The translations under genes and the position numbers were made by a program. Shown here one piece after another: positions 55,021 to 64,000 of a stretch of DNA of 64,000 bases. This stretch comes from Syngnathus acus (Eukaryota; Chordata; Actinopteri; Syngnathiformes; Syngnathidae): NCBI RefSeq assembly GCF_901709675.1, contig NC_051094.1:17522501-17586500 (forward strand). Direction: 5' to 3'. Below the pieces are notes generated by a model. That model saw nothing but the letters and a program-made list of their open reading frames with translations, did not search any database and had not been told where the DNA came from. The first letter of the stretch is position 1. Every line of letters starts with the position of its first letter.

Positions 55021-56383
55021 TACCGTATTTTCCGCCCTAAAAGGCGCACCTAAAAACCTAAAATTTTCTCAAAAGCCGACAGTGCGCCTTATAGGCCAGT
55101 GCGCCTTATATATGGATCAACTGATGAATTTGTTGATCCATACTGGTTGTACACAGTGCTCTGCCAAAATGTTTCAGTACGTTTTAGTACGACTAGTAAA
55201 TTACAAGGTCGCATCGCTTCCCAACATTACGGCAACTGTAGTCAGGGGGCGTCACCGAATAGCTATTGTACCCGCGAGGCTATTTCATGTCAAAATAGGC
55301 TGCTCTGTTAATGTTTCGAGTAAATCTACGGATCGATATGGAAGGGAAACATAGGTAAGTAGTACCAATGCGTTAGATCGAACTTTAGTCAGTTCCGATC
55401 ATTTTATAGGAGATCGTTTGAGAAACGCGATTGTTTACACTTTGCTGAGGCTCATGGGAGATTGCGAGCTGAGGCTCGTGAGACTTTGCGGATGGCTAAT
55501 GCTATTGCGATAGCTGCTATACGTACCAGGCTATTTCATGTCAAAATAGGCTGCTCTGTTAATGTTTCGAGTAAATCTACGGATCGATATGGAAGGGAAA
55601 CATAGGTAAGTAGTACCAATGCGTTAGATCGAACTTTAGTCAGTTCCGATCATTTTATAGGAGATCGTTTGAGAAACGCGATTGTTTACACTTTGCTGAG
55701 GCTCATGGGAGATTGCGAGCTGAGCTCGTGAGACTTTGCGGATGGCTAATGCTATTGCGATAGCTGCTATACGTACCAGGCTATTTCATGTCAAAATAGG
55801 CTGCTCTGTTAATGTTTCGAGTAAATCTACGGATCGATATGGAAGGGAAACATAGGTAAGCAGTACCAATGCGTTAGATCGAACTTTAGTCAGTTCCGAT
55901 CATTTTATAGGAGATCGTTTGAGAAACGCGATTGTTTACACTTTGCTGAGGCTCATGGGAGATTGCGAGCTGAGGCTCGTGAGACTTTGCGGATGGCTAA
56001 TGCTATTGCGATAGCTGCTATACGTACCAGGCTATTTCATGTCAAAATAGGCTGCTCTGTTAATGTTTCGAGTAAATCTACGGATCGATATGGAAGGGAA
56101 ACATAGGTAAGTAGTACCAATGCGTTAGATCGAACTTTAGTCAGTTCTGATCATTTTATAGGAGATCGTTTGAGAAACGCGATTGTTTACAGAGGGCTCG
56201 TTGGTTATTGGCTAGTGGATGCATACCGCAACCCTAGTCAACCTCAGTTTGATGCAGTATAGCTTCTATTTCATGCGCCTTATAATCCGGTGCGCCTTAT
56301 ATATGGACAAAGTTTTAAAATGGGCCGTTCATTGAAGGTGCGCCTTATAACCCGGTGCGCCTTTTAGGGCGGAAAATACGGTA
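55021..56383. mobile_element. TA-flanked MITE with internal 251-bp array
   Basis: TACCGTATTTTCCGCCCTAA AAGGCGC at left, mirrored by GCGCCTTTTAGGGCGG-AAAATACGGTA at right (strings broken for length). TA duplication: removing it rejoins the PLE frame. Related to, but distinct from, the CCGTATTTTTCGG composite family. Confidence 0.92.
55277..56190 (+). repeat. 251-bp tandem array, about 3.7 units
   Basis: AGGCTATTTCATGTCAAAAT recurs at 55277, 55528, 55778 and 56029 (spacing 251, 250, 251). Units are nearly identical; differences include one deleted G in the second unit and single substitutions. Confidence 0.95.
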
Positions 56384-56788
56384 CTTGTACATCCCAAAGA
56401 TAAAATAACACCAGAACAAAAATGCAATGTTATCTACGAAATACCATGCAAGTCATGCAACAAAATATACATTGGGGAAACAGGCAGGTCATTCAACATA
56501 AGGAAAAAGGAACATCAAAAAGAATGCGAAAAGGAGACAGTGGGACGATTTACAAGGACACAAAAAGAAAAAGCAGAACAGGGAAATCTAGAATCAGCCA
56601 TTACAGACCACTGCAGAAGAAACAACCACATCATGGACTGGGATGGGGGAAAAATCGTAACAACACAATCTAACAAACTAAAGAGGTGGATCAAGGAGGC
56701 CATAGAAATAAGGAAGCGAGCAAGCGGGACCATCAACAGAGATGAGGGGGCGTATATTCTATCACACACCTGGGATTCCCTTCTCTGA
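56384..56788 (+). pseudogene. Penelope GIY-YIG-type endonuclease domain
   Basis: CNVIYEIPCKSCNKIYIGET, then GRSFNIRKKEHQ: the GIY-YIG-like block (here YEI...YIG) with the CXXC typical of PLE endonucleases, followed by AITDHCRRNNHIMDW (conserved His) and RKRASGTINRDEG. Two frames are needed, so it is frameshifted near 56500-56540. Ends at stop after HTWDSLL. Confidence 0.8.
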
Positions 56789-56868
56789 AGGCCACCAAAG
56801 GCGGAGGAGGGAGCGGCCGCCGAGCCGGTCAATGGATAAATGACACGTCAGCAGCACATTGAATGACG

Positions 56869-56907
56869 GCTCTGAAGAAGACTGGAGTATCAGTCGAAAC
56901 TGTCAGC
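56869..56907 (+). ncRNA. Hammerhead-ribozyme-like motif, right PLE end
   Basis: GCT (stem I) - CTGAAGA - stem II GACTG/CAGTC with GAGTAT loop - GAAAC - TGTC - AGC (stem I partner). All conserved strings and both helices can form. Such motifs are known in Penelope-like elements. Confidence 0.65.
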
Positions 56908-57419
56908 AGGTAACAACTTACATTTTTATTGTCTGAACGAAATAATCTGTTTATATGAATTGTTGACACGTCGTTATGCATTCAATTGAAATTGGTAAGG
57001 GTTCACTTGACTGACATTTCCCCTGAAGTCCATGTAGTAGAATGTAGAAGTGGCTGCTTTAATCTCTCTTCCATCCAATTCACATATCAGAGTGACTTAC
57101 TCAATCTGCTTGATGTTGTCATCTGCATTCACGGTGACGAATGGCAAACGGACCTCTTAGCTGCCCAACAACATGCCTGACGTAAATTAACGTGACAAAG
57201 GTTGCCTTCTGCTGCTTAAAAATTTGCTTTCAAGACTTTCTAAATAACACGCTTTCGGGGTTAAAGCGACTCCCAAATTCTGGACGCCAAAATCTGCGTA
57301 AAATCAAGGTTTTACTCACTTTCAGCCGATTTCAATATATTTTCACACTGGAGTTTTGTGGCTTTCAGATTGAGAGCGTCAAAATCTGTGTAGCTCTCAG
57401 ATTTCAGTTTAATTTGCAG

Positions 57420-57587
57420 GTTGTTTTTGTCTAATGGAGTTGTCCTGAATCACAAGAACAAAGAAGGACAAACTGCTTTGGAGTGTTGCATCAATGGCTC
57501 AAAGGTATGGGTGGCCATTAATGCAAGCAAAAATATGATTGATACCAGGATGAACCAGGACTGTCTTGGAGAGCAGATACTCTTAAG
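57420..57587 (+). CDS. ehmt1: ehmt1 exon 15, last ankyrin and linker
   Basis: Acceptor AGTTTAATTTGCAG, donor CTTAAG/GTGAGT, phase 2 in and out. MLFLSNGVVLNHKNKEGQTA (human LFLSRDSDVTLKNKEGET) and VWVAINASKNM (human VWSALQMSKAL), ending QILLR just before the expected DIARGYE start of pre-SET. No pre-SET exon was found in the remaining 6.4 kb, so the catalytic half is outside the window. Confidence 0.95.
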
Positions 57588-57867
57588 GTGAGTGCTTATG
57601 TGTACGCACAAATGAAATGCTGATTTTAGTAACAAGTAATAGAAGGAGAAGTAACCCTGAATTGTGTGACAGGCTTTATTTGACATGAATTTGCCACCTC
57701 TGTTCTTCGTGGTGGAATGGTTCCCGAAATCCACAGTTCGGTTTTTATCACGTTTTGTGGTCGTAGAATTTGGTTCAGTATACATTGACTGTTAGTAAAA
57801 TTGATTGTCTTGAAAAGTCAGGTTAAAATTGAAAAAAAAATTAGTCTGATATTTGACACATCTGTAG

Positions 57868-57990
57868 GTGAAATCCATCTGCTATGAGATCCTTCTGGAG
57901 TTTTTTAAGGCTCAGTATTGTGTGGGTGTTTCCTGGTTGACATGCCTCTGCAACATCACATGGACATTGGGGACAGTGCCTCCGGATTGG
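57868..57990 (+). mobile_element. Rex3/RTE RT fragment
   Basis: GAAATCCATCTGCTATGAGA, TGGAGTTTTTTAAGGCTCAG and GGACAGTGCCTCCGGATTGG match the RT block at about 17175-17285. Confidence 0.7.
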
Positions 57991-57999
57991 TAGTTTCCT

Positions 58000-59095
58000 T
58001 TTTCTAGAAGCAGCAAGCTATGTCCTATTTTCAAAGCACATGCATTGGCGACGGGAACATAACCGCCAGCTAGCATTACCCAAACGAGCCTTAGCATTTA
58101 GCTTTGTTGCAGCTCAGAGAAGGAGAGAGAAGTTTTGCCGACTTGAAAAGACATGAGGGGAGAGATAACAGACAAGGAAGGATGAGCAAGTTCATGTCAT
58201 TGGTGCTAAAACATTTTTTATTTGCATTATACTCCTCACTGGGCGACACTTTCACAGTTTGAATGGGTACGGCTGACCCAAGAAGACAATTTTTTCCGCC
58301 ACTTGTGTTTAACGCAGCCATATCCAAAGTCCAGCCCGCAGCCCAAATGCTGCCCACGTCCAAATTTAAACTGGCCCGAAGCATTGTGTCATAAAATCAA
58401 TAACAAGTGGCCCGCTGGCACTGTCGCGAGGACCTGCGCGCTCCAGAGCGAGGCACAGAAATGAAACTCTTCCTAACGGGAACGTGCACATGAGCCAGCG
58501 CTCATGATCGTTTGCGAGCGCGTCTCCTCCGTCCCTTCTCAGTTCACGCGCACACAAGTGTCCGTTTGCAAGGTAATCAGTGACACAGACACTTCCTCAT
58601 TTAAATGTCCACACACCAAGGACTAAGGCGACGCTAAAATCAGAGACGCTGCAAGTGGAAAGGCACAGGGAAAGGCAAAAGGCAAAAAAAAAAAAAAAAA
58701 GCCTACTGGTGAGAGCTGTCTACTTCGTACTAACTCTACACACTACTACGCGTCCGCGCCGCCCACTCACAGTGATCGCAAACAACAAAAAGACGATAGA
58801 CTATTATTTTGTGATTATGAAGTAATTTGTTGCGTATGAAGTTGAAATAAAAAAGATAAAATGGTTGAATTATTTAATTAGGATTAAAAATGTCATGATG
58901 CAACCTGGCCTGTTTTCTGCAGTCACAAACACCAATATCACCCTTCTTATTAATACAACAATAACAATAATAAAACAAACTTAATCTAATAAAAAAAAAA
59001 AATTCAAGTTTCATAAAATTGTTCATTTGTGTTTAATTTATTATTTTTTTAATCTTTAACTTTTCTGGTAGTGCAATTGACAACAGATTCTCATT
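58000..59095. other. ehmt1 intron or downstream, unassigned
   Basis: No exon recognised. A poly-A run is at 58684-58700. Confidence 0.4.
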
Positions 59096-59099
59096 TGCT

Positions 59100-61224
59100 A
59101 TCAGAATCAGATTCAGCTTTATTAACCAAGTTTATGCATGCCAAACAGGGAATTTGACTCAGGTTGATCTCAGCCTCTGTACAACATTTAAGTGACTGAG
59201 AACATTCAGTTAACTAACAACATTTAAGTGGCGAGAGCAGGATGTTATTGCACAGTGATGTCTCTGAGTCTCTATGAGTGGTGTGAGTTCATCAGAGCGA
59301 CAGCCTGGGGGAAGAAGCTGTGTCTGTGTCTGCTGGTTTTGGCGTACAGCGCTCTGTAACGCCGTCCGGAGGGGAGTAGTTTGAACAGACTGTTACCTGG
59401 GAGAAAAGGGTCTGCAGAGATGTTACTTGCACATTTCCTGGTCCTGGACAGGTACAAGTCTTGGATAGATGGGAGGTTGGTCCCGATTATCTTTTCCGCA
59501 GACCTGATTGTCCGTTGCAGTCTTTGCTTGTCTTGTTTGGTGGCCGATCCAAACAGGACAGTGATGGAGGTGCAGAGGATAGACTAGATGATGGCAGTGG
59601 AGAAGATCTTGAGCAGCTCCGGTGGCAGGTGTAACTTCCTGAGCTGTCTCAGAAAGTACAACCTCTGCTGGGCCTTCTTCCGGACAGAGTCTATGTAGCC
59701 GGCCCATTTCAGGTCCCGGGAGATTGTGGATCCCAGGAACTTGAAGGTGTCTGTGGTGGGAATAGCATTACTGAGGATGGTGAGGGGTGGAAGTGGCGAA
59801 GGGTCTCTCCTGAAGTCCACTGTCATCTCCACGGTCTTGAGTGAGTTCGGCTCCAGGTGGTTTTGGCTGCACCAGTGGACCACCTCCTGTCTGTATGCAG
59901 TCTCGTCACCATCCCAGATCAGTCCGATGAGAGTGGTGTCGTCCGCATACTTCAGGAGCTTCACAGAAGAGTCGCCTGAGGAGCAATCATTGGTGTAGAG
60001 TAGGGGTGTCCAAACTACGGCCCGCGGGCCAATTGCGGCCCGCGGTCCAGTTTTTATTGGCCCGCAGCAAATTCAGAAAACATAATTGAATGTGGCCCGC
60101 ACAACAGCTTGAGCACTTCTCAGTTCCCACAGTAGATGGAGCCCGCCACACAAAGCGCTTGACGTCCGATTAGCCCCAAAAAAGTCGCGGCTCATAGTCC
60201 GGAATTCACGGTACTTCACACAAACACTACATCCATCTGCTCCTGGCTCGGCCCCCTGGTCAAAATTTAGAACCCAATTCGGCCCGCAAGTCAAAAAGTT
60301 TGCCCACCCCTGAACTAGACAGTGGTCCGAGAGTCCTAAAGCAGCACGGGTCACAGAGCGGTATGCGTCCTTTATTACGGAGTAGCTGTGGTCCAGTGTC
60401 TGTGTGCCTCTGGTGGGATACGTTATGTGCTGTCTGTATTTGGGGAGTTTGTGTGTAAGGTTCGCCCTGTTAAAATCACCCAAAACAATGATCAGTGAGT
60501 TTGGTAGTTTTTCTTCATGTCTGTTATCTGGTCAGCCAGCAGCTGCGTGGCTTCGATCGCACGTGCGTGTGGTGGAATGTAAACAGCCGCCATTACGATC
60601 GAGGAGAACTCCCGTGGTATATAAAACGGCCGACAGTTTATGAAAAGTGTCTCCAGAAGAGGGCTGCAAGACTCTTTCAACACTGTGACATCAGTACACC
60701 AACCTACATTAATATAGAAAAATAGACCACCTCCCTTTGTTTTTCCCGTGCGCTCCGTGCTGTGATCCGCGCGTAGGAGCCGAAATCCAGGCAGCTGTAC
60801 GGCGTGGTCGGGGATGTGGTCGTTGAGCCTCGTTTCGGTGAAGCACAGGGCGGCGGATCTGCTAACGTCCGGGTTCCTTGGTATGAGAAGCAGCAGTTCG
60901 TCTGTCTTGTTCGCCAGGAAGCGGATGTTTGCCATATGAATTGATGGTAGGGGAGCACGGAACCCTCTCTGCCTCAATTTCACGAGGGCTACGGCGCGCT
61001 TGCTACGCCGTGGTCTCCGGCAGAACTTGTAGAGTGCCGTCAAACTGCCTGGGTCAGTGAAAATCGAAGAAGCCAGGAGAAGACTGTGCGATGTTTAACA
61101 GTTCTTCTCTGCTAAAAGTGATCCGGGTTGGGCAGCAGAAGACGCAAAAAACACACAAAATAACACAAAGTAACAGAGAGCGAGTCACCGAGGCGGCCAT
61201 CCGTGGCGCCATCTTATGACGTCA
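59100..61224 (-). mobile_element. Damaged L2/CR1-type LINE, relative of 38256-41446
   Basis: The endonuclease part (61043-60313: [49 protein letters not shown]) and the RT end (59964-59272: [23 protein letters not shown]) are recognisable. The stretch between them, about 1.3 kb in the intact copy, is gone; a hAT-like element sits at the junction. Frameshifts at about 60485 and an in-frame stop near 59583 are present. Confidence 0.88.
60001..60312. mobile_element. hAT-like MITE at LINE deletion junction
   Basis: TAGGGGTGTCCAAACTACGG at left, AAGTTTGCCCACCCCTG at right. No 8-bp duplication (GTGTAGAG against AACTAGAC), which fits loss of one flank with the LINE deletion. Confidence 0.7.
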
Positions 61225-61735
61225 TTCAATATCAACCTATCTGCAGACAGCAAAGGATATAGTTTCATATTTACAAGTTAATTTACAATTGTAATGGTTC
61301 GAGGAATGTCGGTGCGAATGGTCGGCCCCTATACATTTTCATCTAACCAAATCTGGCCCACTTTGCAAAATGTTTGGACACCCCTGGTTTAACGGTAAAA
61401 TATGAAGGGAAAAATAACAAAAGATTCAGTGGCTGAGTAATTTTTCTAAGAATACATAAATAATATATTAACTTGTTTTTTGTCATTGCAACAAATATAT
61501 AAATTAAAGTTACGACGGTACCTCTACTTAAAAAAGGCCTATACTTACGAACTTTTTGAGATACGAACACCTTCTCTATACTGACAAAAGATTTCTGAAA
61601 CACTCGTCCTTGAACAAGCAAATACAGCAACCCCTCGTTTACCACGGATAATTGGTTCCAAAACCACCCCGCGATAAGTGAAATCCGCGAAGTAGGGTCA
61701 ACTTCTCATCTGTACATTTTTTGTGTCAATAAATG
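61225..61735. other. Mixed repeat remnants
   Basis: 61340-61392 resembles a hAT end (GCAAAATGTTTGGACACCCC). 61624-61700 resembles the MITE at 31541-32394 (AACCCCTCGTTTACCACGG). Confidence 0.45.
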
Positions 61736-63169
61736 TACCGTATTTTTCGGACTATAAATTGCGGGGTTTTTCATAGTTTGGGTGGGGGGGCCGACTTATA
61801 CTGAGGAGTGACTTATATGTGGATTATTTCAAACATTTTCAAAATTTAAAAAAAAAAGAAAAGTGAAACCACGATAAACAAACCGCGATGTATCAAGCGA
61901 TTACTGTAATTTGATTTCAAGTGACGTCAGCGACACGGCGGTTGTTTACAAAAAGGACAAAGATTCGATCACGGGATGACGAAGATGACGAAGGGATTTG
62001 GAGTGACACGGAAGGTTTGAAAAACTATTATGGCTTTTACGCACGCCCGGTCCTACTCTATGGAGCTCTCTTTCACCTCCGTGGATGGAAGTCGGGGGCC
62101 GGCGCTCGGCCGGGTGGCTGTCTGGGGACGGTGGATGGGGCTCGGACATGGGTTTTCCGCACGCCCGGTCCTACTCTACGGAGCTCTCTTTTACCTCCGT
62201 GGATGGAAGTCGGGGGCCGGCGCTCGACCGGGTGGCTGTCCGGGGACGGTGGATGGGGCTCGGACATGGCTTTTACGCACGCCTGGTCCTATTCTATGGA
62301 GCTCTCTTCCACCTCCGTGGCTGGAAGTGCCACCTCCGGGGATGGAAGTCAACGCCGCCACACGCCTGGAAGTCGACGCTGGTGCTTGGGGCCGTGTGGC
62401 GGTGAACTATTTATGTTATAATTATTTGATATATTTTATTTCGTGTAGCAACTTGTATATGTTTTTATCGTTACAGTTCAGTAGTTGTTGGTTCGTTGAA
62501 CTCTTGTTTTGTTAAATAAAGAGCAGTTTACCAAACCCACGTCTTTCCTTGTACTTTGTTAACGCTACAATATAGTTATATACTAGATCTGTGGAATAAC
62601 GAGGCTGACGTCAGGGCGCACGCGCGGCGTTGTTGTCAAAGGACGAGGAATTTGATTGATGGATTTAATGATTTGAAGTGACACAGATGGTTTGATAATA
62701 TTATTGCTTATATAATAGTTATTTGACATATCATTTATATATCGTTATATGGGCCTGTGGAATATTTTGAAGCGCACCCGGCCGGCATTGTTGACGTAAA
62801 GGACGATCGATGGATTTAAATGATTTGGAGTGACACAGATGGTTTGATACTATTATTGCTTATATACTAGTTATTTGATATATAATTTATATATCGTTAT
62901 ATGGGCCTGTGGAATATTTTAAAGTGAATGTTACGTCAGGCCCGTTCTCTGCTCTTCGTTTGTGTTTATGTCACGTTAGCATACCTATCGTTTAGCCTGT
63001 TGTTGCTCGTTCATGTCTGTTCTTGGTGTTGGATTTTGTCGAATAAATTTCCCCCAAAATGCGACTTATACTCCAGAGCGACTTATATATGTTTTTTTCA
63101 CGTTATTGTGCATTTTATGGCTAATGCGACCTATATTCCGGAGCGACTTTTAGTCCGAAAAATATGGTA
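61736..63169. mobile_element. Composite MITE copy G
   Basis: TACCGTATTTTTCGGACTAT to AGTCCGAAAAATATGGTA, TA duplication. About 2.7 minisatellite units at 62036-62330 in B orientation, followed by AATAAAGAGCAGTTTACC and repeated GATGGATTTAATGATTTG blocks. Confidence 0.88.
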
Positions 63170-63304
63170 TATAATATAAATCGTTTTTGTATTATATTCA
63201 CCTTGGTAGCCCACCAAGCAGGAATATTTTTTTAACAAAACTGTTGAAATTGAGTGATGGAATTAATGGTTTTTGGGTTGCTATACTGCCAAAATCCAGG
63301 AGTC

Positions 63305-63465
63305 TGTGGCCCCTGTCCCCCAATAGGGGCTTGTGGCCCATGGCCCCCTGCGGCCTCCAATGGGGGCCTGTGGCCCTAGGCCCACTGCGGCCCCCATTGG
63401 GGGGGGCCTTCGGCCTCTGGCCCCCTGCGGCCCCCAGTGGGGCATGCGGCCCCCAGACCCGAGCT
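63305..63465 (+). repeat. About 40-bp GC-rich minisatellite, 4 units
   Basis: Repeats of the theme CCCCCTGCGGCCCCCA-TGGGG-GCCTGTGGCCC with small changes. It sits between composite MITE G and the Tc1 copy. Confidence 0.75.
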
Positions 63466-63504
63466 ACTTTTCCGTGTTTTTTTTCATTTGCGGTTCACAT
63501 ATCT

Positions 63505-64000
63505 GCACAGTGCCAAAACCACCAGTAAATGGTGTACTGACCATGGCATTACTGTCCTTGATTGGCCTGCCAATTCCCCTGACCTGAACCCCATAGAGAA
63601 TTTGTTGGATATTGTGAAGAAGAAGCTGAAAGACACCAGACCCAACAATGCAAATGAGCTAAACGGCTGCTGTTGAAGCATCCTGGGCATCCATAACACC
63701 TTAGCAATGCCACAGGCTGATTGCCTCCATGCCACGCCGCATTGGATGCAGTAATCCGTGCAAAAGGATTCCCAACCAAGTTCTGAGTGCATTAATGGAC
63801 ATTGTCAAATGTTTGATTTTGTTTTGCTGTTATAAATCTTTTTTTTACTTGGTCTGAGGAAATATTCTAATATTTTGAGATAGGATTTTTGACTTTTCTT
63901 TAGCTGTAAGCCATAATCAGCAATATTAAAATAATAAAAGGCTTGCAATATTTCAGTTGATTTGTAATGAGTCCAGAATGTATGACATTTTTGTTTTTTT
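63505..64000 (+). mobile_element. Tc1-like transposon, 5'-truncated copy, cut by window end
   Basis: Begins within the transposase gene (AKTTSKWCTDHGITVLDWPA, PDLNPIENLLDIVKKKLKD) and continues into the terminal repeat (TTGCAATATTTCAGTTGATT). Same family as 19502-21100, opposite strand; the reading frame breaks after NELN. Confidence 0.85.

Larger units (their letters stand above)
54086..56955 (+). mobile_element. Penelope-like retroelement, 5'-truncated, with inverted ends
   Basis: Flanked by TGAATTGTTGACA at 54073-54085 and 56956-56968 (13-bp target duplication). About 85 bp at each end are inverted copies of each other (TATAAACAGATT...GTTGTTACCTGCTGACAGTT on the left). It encodes RT and GIY-YIG-like endonuclease remnants in that order, the Penelope arrangement. 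A MITE sits at 55021-56383. The hammerhead-like motif is at both ends. Confidence 0.85.

Noticed and set aside
55277-56190. Regular direct repeats as a CRISPR-like array
   Set aside because: Units are contiguous 251-bp tandem copies without unique spacers, in a eukaryotic transposon.
63187-63587. Pro/Ala/Cys-rich frames near the right end
   Set aside because: They translate the about 40-bp GC-rich minisatellite and the adjoining Tc1 fragment.
57600-64000. pre-SET or SET exons of ehmt1
   Set aside because: No frame shows the expected RGYE-IPCVN or later Cys-rich pre-SET pattern; the gene must continue to the right.

Overview
This window looks like teleost fish genomic DNA. It has split vertebrate genes with short exons and large introns, and it is dense with transposons of types common in fish: Tc1-like elements, hAT MITEs, Rex3/RTE and L2/CR1-type LINEs, Ty3/gypsy remnants, a Penelope-like element and tRNA-derived SINEs. 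It also has a long TG microsatellite. The species cannot be fixed from the sequence alone. No functional tRNA, rRNA, CRISPR array or bacterial-style operon was seen.

Two host genes are supported, both on the + strand and in tandem. The last two exons of an arrestin-domain gene (2581-3100 and 8128-8165) encode the end of the arrestin fold and a tail with PTAP, PPDY and PPSY motifs, which fits ARRDC1. From about 22 kb to beyond the right edge lies a 15-exon stretch of EHMT1 (GLP, histone H3K9 mono/dimethyltransferase). It covers the N-terminal tail, a basic motif, the cysteine-rich region and the ankyrin repeats. The pre-SET and SET exons lie outside the window. ARRDC1 next to EHMT1 in the same orientation is also the human 9q34.3 arrangement, and this supports both names.

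Layout. 1-2.6 kb: hAT element with a nested MITE, then a SINE. 2.6-9.2 kb: arrdc1 3' end, its 5 kb intron holding LTRs, a composite MITE and a (TG)80 tract. 9.9-19.0 kb: a Ty3/gypsy graveyard (gag zinc knuckle, protease, RT, RNase H, integrase pieces) split by LINEs, a hAT MITE and a Rex3 copy. 19.5-21.1 kb: Tc1-like transposon with a frameshifted transposase. 22-32.8 kb: ehmt1 exons 1-10. 32.8-44.3 kb: one ehmt1 intron that is almost wholly a nest of transposons and includes an uninterrupted 992-aa LINE protein. 44.3-57.6 kb: ehmt1 exons 11-15, with a composite MITE, a solo LTR inside a Rex3 copy, a foldback element carrying a hammerhead-like ribozyme, and a Penelope-like element. 57.6-64 kb: the next ehmt1 intron or downstream sequence, with a damaged second LINE copy, another composite MITE and a second Tc1 copy cut by the window edge.

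The two genes are not shown to interact here. ARRDC1 acts in TSG101/NEDD4-dependent vesicle budding; EHMT1 acts on chromatin. The rest of the window is mainly a record of transposon insertion into introns, dated relative to each other by nesting and target-site duplications.
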